Assembly (NCBI RefSeq): GCF_004348985.1 | Contig: NZ_SMKW01000042.1 | Location: 1-64,000 of the forward strand | Reading direction: 5' to 3' | DNA from: Saccharopolyspora elongata | GTDB lineage: Bacteria > Actinomycetota > Actinomycetes > Mycobacteriales > Pseudonocardiaceae | Length of the DNA: 64,000 nucleotides | Shown here: one piece after another, positions 24,746 through 33,237 of the stretch | Layout of the letters: the number at the start of each line of letters is the position of its first letter | Numbering within the stretch: position 1 is the stretch's first letter | Notes under the pieces: model-generated | The model's input: the letters and a program-made list of their open reading frames with translations, nothing else | What the model was told of the DNA's origin: nothing | The model's database searches: none | Made by a program: the position numbers and the translations under genes

Positions 24746-26495
24746 TCCACTACCCCACCTTCGACCGCAATCCGCTGGACCTCGCCGACGAGGCCGAGGC
24801 CGCCGGGCTCGAACCCGTCGAGCACGTCGTGCGGGAGCTGCGGGAGGGCCGGCTCGGTTTCGCGGGCGAGGACCCGGACGCGCCGGCGAACTGGCCGCGG
24901 GTGCTGACGGTGTGGCGCTCCAACCTGCTGGGCTCGTCGGCCAAGGGCAACGAGTTCTTCCTCAAGCACCTGCTGGGCACCGACGCGGCGGCGCGCTCGA
25001 CCGAGCCCGAACAGCCGCCCGCCGAGGTGCACCGCGCCGAGGCGGCCGAGGGCAAGCTGGACCCGCTGCTGTCGCTGGACTTCCGGATGACCAGCACCAC
25101 GCTGTTCTCCGACGTCGTGCTGCCCGCCGCCACCTGGTACGAGAAGCACGACCTGTCCTCGACGGACATGCACCCGTACGTGCACTCGTTCAACGCCGCC
25201 GTCGACCCGCCGTGGCAGTGCCGCACCGACTTCGACGCGTTCCACGCCATCGCCGCGAAGTTCAGCGGGCTCGCCGAACGGCACCTCGGCGTCCGGCGGG
25301 ACGTGGTGGCGACCGCGCTTGGCCACGACACCCCGGGCGAGGCGGCGCAACCCGGCGGCGTGCTGCGCGACTGGCGCAGCGGCGACGTCGACCCGATTCC
25401 CGGCCGCACCATGCCGACGCTCACCGTCGTCGAGCGCGATTATCCTGCGGTGGCCGCGAAACTCGGCGCGGTCGGCCCGCTGCTGGACAAGCTCGGCACC
25501 ACGACCAAGGGCTACACCGTCGAGGTCGGCCCGGAGCTGGCGTGGCTGGCCGAGGCAAACGGGGTCGCGGCAGGCGGACCCGCCGCCGGCCGCCCGCGGC
25601 TGGACACCGACCGCCGGGCCGCCGACGCCATCCTCGCGCTGTCCGGCACCACCAACGGCCGGCTGGCCAACGAGGGCTTCCGGGTGCTGGAAGAGCGGGT
25701 CGGCCGCGACCTGACGCACATCTCGACCCACCACACCGGACACCGGGTGACCTTCGCCGACACCAGGTCCCGACCGGTTCCGGTGGTCACCAGCCCGGAG
25801 TGGTCCGGCGACGAGTCCGGCGGGCGGCGCTACTCGCCGTTCACCATCAACGTCGAACAGCTCAAGCCCTGGCACACCCTCACCGGCCGCCAGCACTTCT
25901 TCCTGGACCACGACTGGATGGCCGAGCTCGGCGAGCAGCTGCCGCTGTACCGGCCGCCGCTGGACCTGCACCGCCTGGCCGGCGAACCCCGGCTCGGCCC
26001 GGGCGGGACCGCCGAGGTGGTGGTGCGGTACCTGACGCCGCACTCGAAGTGGTCGATCCACAGCGAGTACCAGGACAACCCGATCATGCTGACGTTGTCC
26101 CGGGGTGGGCCGACGTTCTGGATGAGCCCGGCGGACGCCGCCGCCATCGGAGTCGCCGACAACGACTGGGTGGAGGCCGTCAACCGCAACGGCGTCGTGG
26201 TCGCCCGCGCGGTCGTGTCGCACCGGATGCCCACCGGCACCGTGTTCATGTACCACGCGCAGGACCGGACGGTGAACGTGCCGAAGAGCGAGACCACCGG
26301 CCGGCGCGGCGGCATCCACAACTCGCTGACCCGCGTGCAGATCAAGCCGACGCACCTCATCGGCGGCTACGCGCAGCAGTCCTTCGCGCTGAACTACCAA
26401 CGGTCCCACCGGGAACCAGCGCGACGAGATCACCGTCATCCGCCGCCGCAACCAGGCGGTGGAGTACTGACGCGGAGCGTCGAAAAGGAGTACTG

Positions 26496-28064
26496 ATGCG
26501 CGTCATGGCACAACTGGCCATGGTGATGAACCTGGACAAGTGCATCGGGTGCCACACCTGCTCGGTCACCTGCAAGCAGACCTGGACCAACCGGGGCGGC
26601 GTCGAGTACGTGTGGTTCAACAACGTGGAAACCCGCCCCGGGCAAGGATATCCGCGCCGCTACGAAGACCAGCGGCAGTGGCGCGGCGGCTGGGAGCTCG
26701 ACCGCCGCGGCCGGCTGAAGCTGCGCGGCGGCGGGCGGCTGCGCAAGCTCGCGACGCTGTTCGCCAACCCGGACCTGCCGGAGCTCGACGACTACTACCA
26801 GCCCTGGACCTACGACTACCGGATGCTGCTCGAGGCGCCGCTGGGCGACGACACCCCGGTGGCGCGCCCCAACTCGGCGATCACCGGGCGTCCGACGAAC
26901 GTCCAATGGGGACCGAACTGGGAGGACTCGCTGGGCGGCACGCCCGAGCACGGCGAGGCGGATCCGGTGGTGGCGAAGCTGCGCACCGAGCTGGGCACCC
27001 GCATCCGGTTCGAGTTCGAGCAGTCGTTCCTGTTCTACCTGCCGCGGATCTGCGAGCACTGCCTCAACCCGTCCTGCGTCGCATCCTGCCCGTCCGGCGC
27101 GATGTACAAGCGCGCCGAGGACGGCATCGTGCTCGTCGACCAGGACCGCTGCCGCGGCTGGCGGATGTGCGTTTCCGGCTGCCCGTACAAGAAGGTCTAC
27201 TTCAACCACAAGACCGGCAAGGCCGAGAAGTGCACCTTCTGCTACCCGAGGATCGAGGTCGGCCAGCCGACGATCTGCTCGGAGACCTGCGTCGGGCGGC
27301 TGCGCTACATCGGCGTGCTGCTCTACGACGCCGACCGGGTCGGCGAGGCGGCGGCGGTGACCCACGAGCACCGGCTCTACCCGGCGCAGCGCGATCTCTT
27401 CCTCGACCCGGACGACCCGGAGGTGGCGGCGGCGGCCGAGCGGGCGGGCATCCCGCACGACTGGGTCGAGGCGGCCCGGCGCTCCCCGGTCTACGACCTG
27501 ATCTGCCGCTACCGCGTCGCGCTGCCGCTGCACCCGGAATACCGCACCATGCCGATGGTCTGGTACATCCCGCCGCTGTCGCCGGTGGTGGACGCCGTCG
27601 CCGAGACCGGGTTCGACGGCGAGGACGCCGGGAACCTCTTCGGCGCCATCGACGCGCTGCGCATCCCGATCGAGTACCTGGCCGAGCTGTTCACCGCGGG
27701 CGACATCGGCCCGGTGCGCGACTCCCTGCGGAAGCTCGCGGCGATGCGCTCCTACATGCGGTCGGTGAACCTGGACGAGCCGCCGGACGAGGGTCCGGTC
27801 CGGGCGGCCGGGCTGGACACCGCGGAGCTGCGGTCGATGTACCGGCTGCTGGCCATCGCGAAGTACGACGACCGCTACGTCATCCCGACCGCGGGCATCG
27901 GCGACGCGCACGAGCTGGAGGCGCTGGCGACGACGTGCAGCCTGGACACCGACGGCGGCCCCGGCATGGGCGGCCTGCGCTCGGGCAGCACCGACCTGGT
28001 CGTGTGGGACGAGGGCGGGCGTCCGGAGGGCATGTTCCCGACGCTGCGCGGGGAGAAGTCGTGA
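26496..28064 (+). CDS. narH: Respiratory nitrate reductase beta subunit
   Basis: A 522-residue iron-sulfur electron-transfer subunit. Cluster ligands are in order: CIGCHTCSVTC near residue 18, CEHCLNPSCVASCP near 188, CRGWRMCVSGCPY near 220 (Trp in place of one Cys, as usual for the [3Fe-4S] cluster of NarH) and CTFC near 247. It passes electrons from NarI to NarG. It appears intact, unlike narG. AAAAGGAG lies six bases before ATG 26496. It overlaps narJ by GTGA. Confidence 0.92.
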   Translation: MRVMAQLAMVMNLDKCIGCHTCSVTCKQTWTNRGGVEYVWFNNVETRPGQGYPRRYEDQRQWRGGWELDRRGRLKLRGGGRLRKLATLFANPDLPELDDYYQPWTYDYRMLLEAPLGDDTPVARPNSAITGRPTNVQWGPNWEDSLGGTPEHGEADPVVAKLRTELGTRIRFEFEQSFLFYLPRICEHCLNPSCVASCPSGAMYKRAEDGIVLVDQDRCRGWRMCVSGCPYKKVYFNHKTGKAEKCTFCYPRIEVGQPTICSETCVGRLRYIGVLLYDADRVGEAAAVTHEHRLYPAQRDLFLDPDDPEVAAAAERAGIPHDWVEAARRSPVYDLICRYRVALPLHPEYRTMPMVWYIPPLSPVVDAVAETGFDGEDAGNLFGAIDALRIPIEYLAELFTAGDIGPVRDSLRKLAAMRSYMRSVNLDEPPDEGPVRAAGLDTAELRSMYRLLAIAKYDDRYVIPTAGIGDAHELEALATTCSLDTDGGPGMGGLRSGSTDLVVWDEGGRPEGMFPTLRGEKS

Positions 28065-28678
28065 GGCGCCGCCGACTGGACGCCCGGTCGCGCGCGCTGG
28101 TGCGCCAGATCGCCGCGTGGTGCCTGCACTACCCCGACGCCGAGCTGGCTGGGCGGATGGGCCTGCTGCGGGAATCCCTCGGCGAGATCGCCGGGACCGA
28201 CCCGGCGCAGCACCTGCGCCGCATCCTGGATCACCTCGCGGGAACACCGGCGCAGGAGGCCGAGCAGCACTACGTCGAGGTGTTCGACGTCAGTCCCCGC
28301 CGCGGCCTGTACCTGACCTGGTACGTGCACGGCGACACCCGGTTGCGCGGTGGCGCGCTGGCCGAGCTGGCGGGCCTCTACCGCTCGCACGGCTACCGCG
28401 TCGGCGGCGGTGAGCTGCCGGACTACCTGCCCGCGCTGCTGGAGTTCTCGGCCGCCGAGCGGCGCGAAGGCGAGCGCCTGCTCGGCCGGTTCCGGCCGGC
28501 GATCGAGGTGCTGCACCGCAAGCTGGCCGAGCTCGGCACACCCTACGCCGCGGGCGTGCAGGCCGTGCTCGACGTCGTGCCCCAGCAGCGCGAACGCGAT
28601 GTCGTTCCCGCGCAACCCCCGACCGAGCAGGTCGGCCTGCAGCCCTTTTCGCTCACCCTCCAGGAAGGCCGCCGATGA
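28061..28678 (+). CDS. narJ: Nitrate reductase assembly chaperone
   Basis: A 205-residue all-helical cytoplasmic chaperone of the NarJ/TorD type that helps insert the molybdenum cofactor into NarG. The family motif QHYVEVFDVSPRRGLYLTWY is visible near residue 68, with DYLPALLEF downstream. Its client, NarG, is destroyed in this genome, so the gene is probably without function or recently redundant. Start and stop overlap narH and narI by four bases each. Confidence 0.9.
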   Translation: MRRRRLDARSRALVRQIAAWCLHYPDAELAGRMGLLRESLGEIAGTDPAQHLRRILDHLAGTPAQEAEQHYVEVFDVSPRRGLYLTWYVHGDTRLRGGALAELAGLYRSHGYRVGGGELPDYLPALLEFSAAERREGERLLGRFRPAIEVLHRKLAELGTPYAAGVQAVLDVVPQQRERDVVPAQPPTEQVGLQPFSLTLQEGRR

Positions 28679-29406
28679 CCAGCTCGATCGATGTGGTGCT
28701 GTGGGCCGTGCTGCCGTGCGTCGTGCTCGCCGTGTTCGTCGGCGGCGCGGTGTGGCGGTACCGGTACGACAAGTTCGGCTGGACCACCCGGTCCAGCCAG
28801 CTGCACGAATCCCGCCTGCTGCGGATCGGCAGCCCGTTGTTCCACTACGGACTGCTGTTCGTCGTCGGCGGGCACGTGCTCGGCCTGGTGGTGCCGAAGT
28901 GGCTCACCGAGCTGTTCGGCGTGACGGAGTCGAACTACCACCTGGTGTCGCTGGGCATGGGCACGTTCGCGGGCTGCGCGGCGCTGGCCGGGCTGCTGGT
29001 CCTGCTGTGGCGGCGGCTGCGCAACCACGCGGTGCGCGCCGCGACCAGCCGCAGCGACCTGTTCACCTACACCGCTTTGACGGCCACGATCTGCCTCGGC
29101 CTGTGGACGACGGTCATCGACAACGGCGTCCGCGGCCCGTACGACTACCGCGAGACGATCGGGCCGTGGTTCCGCGGGATCTTCCTGCTGCAGCCGCACC
29201 CTGAGCTGATGGCGCACGCACCGCTGGACTACCGGCTGCACGCGCTGCTCGGCCTCGCCCTGTTCGCGCTGTGGCCGTTCGGCCGGCTCGTGCACGCCTT
29301 CAGCGCGCCGGTGCACTACCTGTTCCGCCCCTACGTGGTCTACCGCAGCCGCAGCGGTGACCGCGTGGGCACCAGGCAGGCGCCGCGCGGCTGGCAGCGG
29401 CTGTAG
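28675..29406 (+). CDS. narI: Respiratory nitrate reductase gamma subunit, cytochrome b
   Basis: A 243-residue membrane protein with five helices. It oxidises quinol and passes electrons through two b haems to NarH. Conserved haem-ligand histidines appear in FHYGLLFVVGGHVLGL (helix 2) and in the C-terminal pair YRLHALLGLALFALWPFGRLVHAFSAP (listed by position: about residues 182-208). It looks complete. ATG 28675 overlaps the narJ stop. Without NarG the complex cannot reduce nitrate. Confidence 0.92.
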   Translation: MTSSIDVVLWAVLPCVVLAVFVGGAVWRYRYDKFGWTTRSSQLHESRLLRIGSPLFHYGLLFVVGGHVLGLVVPKWLTELFGVTESNYHLVSLGMGTFAGCAALAGLLVLLWRRLRNHAVRAATSRSDLFTYTALTATICLGLWTTVIDNGVRGPYDYRETIGPWFRGIFLLQPHPELMAHAPLDYRLHALLGLALFALWPFGRLVHAFSAPVHYLFRPYVVYRSRSGDRVGTRQAPRGWQRL

Positions 29407-29411
29407 CGCGG

Positions 29412-30344
29412 ATGATCTGGCAGCGCTTGCCGCCCGAATCCGGCGCGGCGGTGATGGGCCTCGGGGTGATGTCGGTCGCCGGGCACCTGGCGGGTTTCCC
29501 CGTGCTGTCGGCGGTGCTGCTCGCGGTGGCCGCGGTGCTGTGGGCACTGCTGGGCTCGGCGTTCCTGGCTCGGCTGGTCTTCGACAACGAGCGATGGAGG
29601 TCGGAGGCCAGCCGGCCCGGCGCCCTGACGTGCGTCGCCGGGACCGGTGTCCTCGGCCTCGCCCTGGTCCTGCAAGGCTGGCCCACCGGCTGGATCTTCC
29701 TCGTGCTGACGGCCGTGCTGTGGTCGGGGCTGATGCCCCGGGTGCTGCGCGGCCTGGCCACCCCGACGGTCGGGGTGAGCTTCCTGGTCTGCGTCGGCAC
29801 GCAGTCGCTGGCGGTGCTGGCCGGTCAGCTGGCCGCCGACGCGCGATCTCCGTTCCTGCTCGCGGTTTGCGCGATCTCGGCGGCGATCGGCCTGGCGCTC
29901 TACGTCCTGGTGCTCGTCCGGTTCGACTTCCGGCAGGTGGCCCGCGGAGCGGGTGACCACTGGGTCGCCGGCGGGGCGCTCGCGATCAGCACGGTGGCCG
30001 TCGCCAAGCTGCACGCCGCGGTGCGGGAGCTGGCCGCGCCGACCGAGCTCGCCACCGCGGTGCGCGCGATCGGCATCGCGCTCTGGGCGATCACCATGTG
30101 CTGGTACGTGGTGCTGGCGGTGGCCGAACTGCTGGCGCCGCGCCTGCGCTACGACTTCCGCCGCTGGGCAACGGTCTTCCCTCTCGGCATGACGTGCGCG
30201 GCGAGCTTCGGCACGGCCACGGCGACGGGCATGGTGTGGATGGCCGACGCGGCCCGGATCCTCCTGTGGCCGGCCCTGGCGGTCCTCTGCCTGACGTCCT
30301 GGGGCACCATCCACGACCTCACAAGCCGGAAGCCCCGCCCGTGA
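29412..30344 (+). CDS. TDT-family (tellurite-resistance/dicarboxylate) membrane transporter
   Basis: A 310-residue protein with about ten hydrophobic helices, matching the TehA/SLAC1/TDT family (GVMSVAGHLAG in helix 1; FPLGMTCAASFGTAT near residue 258). Members are anion or C4-dicarboxylate/sulfite exporters or channels. It starts five bases after the narI stop, so it is read with the nar operon; an anion-handling role during nitrate respiration is possible but inferred from position. It converges with a TetR gene 21 bases away. Confidence 0.75.
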   Translation: MIWQRLPPESGAAVMGLGVMSVAGHLAGFPVLSAVLLAVAAVLWALLGSAFLARLVFDNERWRSEASRPGALTCVAGTGVLGLALVLQGWPTGWIFLVLTAVLWSGLMPRVLRGLATPTVGVSFLVCVGTQSLAVLAGQLAADARSPFLLAVCAISAAIGLALYVLVLVRFDFRQVARGAGDHWVAGGALAISTVAVAKLHAAVRELAAPTELATAVRAIGIALWAITMCWYVVLAVAELLAPRLRYDFRRWATVFPLGMTCAASFGTATATGMVWMADAARILLWPALAVLCLTSWGTIHDLTSRKPRP

Positions 30345-30365
30345 CCGGCTCGGGCGCCGCGCTGT

Positions 30366-30992
30366 TCAGCCTTCTTGTTCGCCAGGATCCGCCTCCTCCG
30401 GAACAGATGGAGGCGCCGCGAAGACGAGATCGAGTTGACGATCGACCAGGGCCACGGCCTGCTCCGGAGTCCGCTCACCGATGAGCACGCTGCCGATGAG
30501 CCCCCGGACCACCAGCGTCAGAACGGCCGCATCGTGCGCCGCGTCGGTCTCGGGCCGGACTAGGCGAATCTGTTCTGCGACGGCGTTTTCGAAGATCGGC
30601 GGGTACCAGTTGGAGGCGGCGGCGAGCTGCTCATCGACCAGGGCCGCGTTGAAGAAGGCATGGGAGACCATGGCCATGGCACGACTTTCGGCGTCGAGCG
30701 GCAGCATCCCGAGCAAGTGGCCGCGCACCACGGCGCGCGGTTGGTCCCGCCCGCCCGCCGCCCGGATGCGCTGCACTATCTGCTCGGCGAAGCGCTCACC
30801 CGCGAGTTCCTGCGCGAACAGCAGCATCCGTTCCTTGGTTTCGAAGTAGTACTGCACCAGACGCATGGAGATGCCGGCTTCGGCCGCGATTTCGCGCAGG
30901 CTCGCCGCCGCGAGCCCCCGCCCTGCCGCTATGCGCCACACCGCCTCTGCGATCTGCCGCCGCCGTTCGTCGTGGTCGACCCGCTTCGGCAT
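30366..30992 (-). CDS. TetR family transcriptional regulator
   Basis: A 208-residue repressor. The HTH is at residues ~12-55 (AVWRIAAGRGLAAASLREIA, AGISMRLVQYYFETKERML), followed by a TetR_C-type helical ligand domain. It is divergent from an alpha/beta hydrolase at 31059, and the 66-base gap contains an 18-base near-perfect palindrome, so it most likely represses both. The C-terminus is acidic (EEADPGEQEG). Confidence 0.88.
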   Translation of the reverse strand: MPKRVDHDERRRQIAEAVWRIAAGRGLAAASLREIAAEAGISMRLVQYYFETKERMLLFAQELAGERFAEQIVQRIRAAGGRDQPRAVVRGHLLGMLPLDAESRAMAMVSHAFFNAALVDEQLAAASNWYPPIFENAVAEQIRLVRPETDAAHDAAVLTLVVRGLIGSVLIGERTPEQAVALVDRQLDLVFAAPPSVPEEADPGEQEG

Positions 30993-31020
30993 CTCCGTCC
31001 CGCCGTCCTCACGCCGTGTT

Positions 31021-31038
31021 ATGGTGCGATCGCATCAT
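31021..31038. promoter_or_regulatory. TetR operator candidate
   Basis: ATGGTGCGATCGCATCAT: the two 9-base halves are complementary at 8 of 9 positions. It is in the spacer between the divergent TetR and hydrolase starts, 21 bases from the hydrolase ATG, so bound repressor would overlap the transcription start or -10 region. Confidence 0.6.
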
Positions 31039-31058
31039 AAACCACTGGGGAGGTTCCG

Positions 31059-31931
31059 ATGCCATCGACCGAACTCGTCAGTGCCTTCCGCAACGACGAG
31101 GCAAGACAGCGGTTCCTGCGGCACTACGAATCGGCATTCCGCAAATGGCCGGTGCCTCGCGAGGAACTCACTGTTCGCACCAGCTTCGGCCGCGTGCACG
31201 TCCACCGATCAGGCGACGGGCCGGGCACACCGGCGGTTCTGCTGCACGGCCTGGCCGTCACGTCTGCCATGTGGCACCCGAACGTCGGCGCTTTGGCGGA
31301 ACACCGCCAGGTCTACGCCGTGGACCTCCTCGGCGAGCAGGGCTGCAGCGTGCACGAGAAGCCGATCCGCGACTGGGCGGACTCGGCGGAATGGATCGAA
31401 GAGGTCTTCGCCGAGCTGGGCCTCGACCGGGCACATCTGATCGGCCACTCCCACGGCGGGTGGAACGCCGCCAACTACGCCGTCCGGTACCCGAGCAGGT
31501 TGGCCGGCCTGACGCTGCTCGACCCGCTCGGCCTCGGAACGATCAGCATCCGCTTTCCCATATCCGTGTTGCGAGACCTGCTCGCGCTCGCTGCTCCCCG
31601 CGTGCTGGCGTCGCGCCTTTCCACCGGCACCCTTCCGACCGGCACCGACATCCTGCGCCTGACCAGGGCGGTCATCCGGGACTTCAAGATCAGACTGCCG
31701 AAGGCCGGCGTCCTCGATGACGATCAGCTGCGGAGCCTCACGATGCCCACCCTGGTGCTGCTCCCCGAGCACAGCCCAGTGCACGACTCGAGAGCGGTCG
31801 TGGCCAGGCTGCGCGCGCTACTGCCTGCAGCGGACACGGAAATCTTCCCCGGCGTGGGCCACAACTTCGTGATGACACACCCCGAACTGGTCAACGACCG
31901 GATGGTCGACTTCCTGGCGGCTGCGGACTGA
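31059..31931 (+). CDS. Alpha/beta hydrolase
   Basis: A 290-residue alpha/beta hydrolase. The oxyanion HGLAVTSAMW is near residue 65, the nucleophile elbow GHSHGGWN near 130 (Ser nucleophile) and the catalytic His in PGVGHNFVMTHP near the C-terminus. GGGGAGG lies eight bases upstream. It is probably repressed by the divergent TetR. Substrate unknown; esterase, lactonase or C-C hydrolase activity are all possible. Confidence 0.85.
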   Translation: MPSTELVSAFRNDEARQRFLRHYESAFRKWPVPREELTVRTSFGRVHVHRSGDGPGTPAVLLHGLAVTSAMWHPNVGALAEHRQVYAVDLLGEQGCSVHEKPIRDWADSAEWIEEVFAELGLDRAHLIGHSHGGWNAANYAVRYPSRLAGLTLLDPLGLGTISIRFPISVLRDLLALAAPRVLASRLSTGTLPTGTDILRLTRAVIRDFKIRLPKAGVLDDDQLRSLTMPTLVLLPEHSPVHDSRAVVARLRALLPAADTEIFPGVGHNFVMTHPELVNDRMVDFLAAAD

Positions 31932-31944
31932 GCCCGCCTCGCGG

Positions 31945-31988
31945 TCGTGAGTGGCAATGGTCGTTATAGCGACCACAACCACTCACGA
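31945..31988. repeat. Intergenic palindrome, family 1, copy 3
   Basis: Arms TCGTGAGTGG and CCACTCACGA, then inner arms TGGTCG/CGACCA separated from the outer ones by CAA on both sides, around a TTATAG-containing centre. It begins 14 bases after the hydrolase stop and acts plausibly as its terminator. Inner arm sequence differs from copies 1, 2 and 4, so arms have diverged in a compensated way. Confidence 0.7.
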
Positions 31989-32052
31989 GCTTCTCGCTCT
32001 CGCAAGGCGGAATCCACACCGGCGTCACCGGGGGCTCGTATGCTGCCGGCTC

Positions 32053-32892
32053 GTGACCGCCTCTCGCCGGAGCAACGTCGTCATCGCCCTCGCCGCGGCG
32101 CTGATCTCGCTGCTGCCGCACACCGCGCAGGCCGCGCCCCACCGCGGCATCGACGTCCTGGACTTCAACATCCACACCGGGATCGGCGCCGACGGGCGGC
32201 TCGACCTGGCCCGCACCGCCGAGGTCATCGCCGGCGCGGACGTCGTCGGCCTGCAGGAGGTCGACGTGCACTGGGCGGCGCGCAGCGGGTACGCCGACCA
32301 GGTCGCGCAGCTGGCCCGGATGACCGGCATGCACTCCTACTTCGCGCCCATCTACGACCTCGATCCGGAGCCCGGGCGCACCGAGCGCCGCCGGTACGGC
32401 GTCGCGCTGCTGAGCCGGTTCCCCATCATCCGGGCCGAGAACCACGAGATCACCCGGCTCTCCACGGTCGATCCCGAGCCGGCGCCGAAGCCGATGCCCG
32501 GCTTCGCCGAAGCCGTTCTCGCGACTCCCGGCGGGCCGACCCACGTCTACGTGACGCACCTCGACTACCGGCCCGATCCGGCCGTCCGGCGGACGCAGGT
32601 CGCCGAGACGATCCACATCATGGACCAGGATCCGCCGCACGCCCGGCAACTCCTGCTCGGCGACTTCAACGCCGGGCCCGATGCGCCGGAGCTGGCGCCG
32701 CTGCTGGCGCGCATGCGGGACGGCTGGGCCGCCGCGAACGGGCCGGGCGGCGGGCTGACGTTCCCCGCCCCGACTCCCGAGAAGCGCATCGACTACGTGA
32801 CCTTCGCCGGGCGGCTGCGCGCGACCCGCGCCGAGGTGCCGGACACGCAGGCCTCCGATCACCGGCCGGTGCTCATGACCATCGCGGGATAG
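32053..32892 (+). CDS. Exported endonuclease/exonuclease/phosphatase (EEP) family protein
   Basis: A 279-residue precursor. Residues 1-~29 form a signal peptide (basic SRRSN, hydrophobic core, HTAQAAP cleavage region). The EEP fold follows with its metal and catalytic residues: DFNIHTG, GLQEVD (Glu), HLDYRP, GDFNAGPD (Asp/Asn) and SDHRPVL (Asp-His). Secreted members are nucleases, sphingomyelinase-like phosphodiesterases or phosphatases; the substrate is unknown. GTG 32053 gives a proper signal peptide, while the in-frame upstream ATG would start inside the palindrome. Confidence 0.82.
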   Translation: MTASRRSNVVIALAAALISLLPHTAQAAPHRGIDVLDFNIHTGIGADGRLDLARTAEVIAGADVVGLQEVDVHWAARSGYADQVAQLARMTGMHSYFAPIYDLDPEPGRTERRRYGVALLSRFPIIRAENHEITRLSTVDPEPAPKPMPGFAEAVLATPGGPTHVYVTHLDYRPDPAVRRTQVAETIHIMDQDPPHARQLLLGDFNAGPDAPELAPLLARMRDGWAAANGPGGGLTFPAPTPEKRIDYVTFAGRLRATRAEVPDTQASDHRPVLMTIAG

Positions 32893-32976
32893 GCCTTCCT
32901 GCTCTTCCCGCCCGGCCGCGGCGGTTGGGAGACTCTGCTCCCGAACGCCGACGACGTCGGGAGGGAGCTGGGGGCG

Positions 32977-33237
32977 ATGTCCGACGTGCGTTTCGAACTC
33001 AACCACCGGGAGCGCGCCGCGCTCCAGGCGGTGGCCGCGGGGCGGGTGGAGATCACCTGCAGCTGCGAGCCCGATCTGTTCATCGACGGCGTGGCCTTCT
33101 GCGATCAGCAGACGGCGCACCGCCTCGTGCACCAGGGGCTGATGCGTCCGGCCGCGCCCGGCGTGCCCGGCGAGCTGGTGGCCGCCGAACTCACCGGGCC
33201 CGGGATGGAGAGGCTCGGTACGGCTGTTCCAGGGTGA
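32977..33237 (+). CDS. Small conserved hypothetical protein
   Basis: An 86-residue protein with two cysteines in ITCSCEPDLFIDG, a third in FCDQQTAHRLVHQGL and a Gly/Pro-rich C-terminus. No known domain is recognised. GGGAGGGAG precedes ATG 32977. Its last 47 bases overlap the 3' end of the convergent LysR gene, which is unusual and might mean the true end or one of the genes is misread. The protein-like composition supports it. Confidence 0.55.
   Translation: MSDVRFELNHRERAALQAVAAGRVEITCSCEPDLFIDGVAFCDQQTAHRLVHQGLMRPAAPGVPGELVAAELTGPGMERLGTAVPG

Larger units (their letters stand above)
22709..26470 (+). pseudogene. narG: Respiratory nitrate reductase alpha subunit, disrupted
   Basis: NarG carries the Mo-bisMGD and an FeS cluster of membrane nitrate reductase. 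Remains: N-terminal ~120 residues with THGVNCTGSC (FeS/Mo region) up to PRGASFSWY; a jump directly to WWDAAYLMM and a TAG at 23114; then MTEARYQGQKVVVVSPDYAG to about 23255; a solitary tnpB insertion; and the C-terminal ~570 residues from about 24746. Compared with a normal ~1230-residue NarG, about 115 residues are lost at the first join, some at the second and roughly 350 at the insertion. One extra C at 26398 also shifts the last ~20 codons (the restored frame reads GPTGNQRDEITVIRRR to TGA 26470). The protein cannot be functional. Confidence 0.85.
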
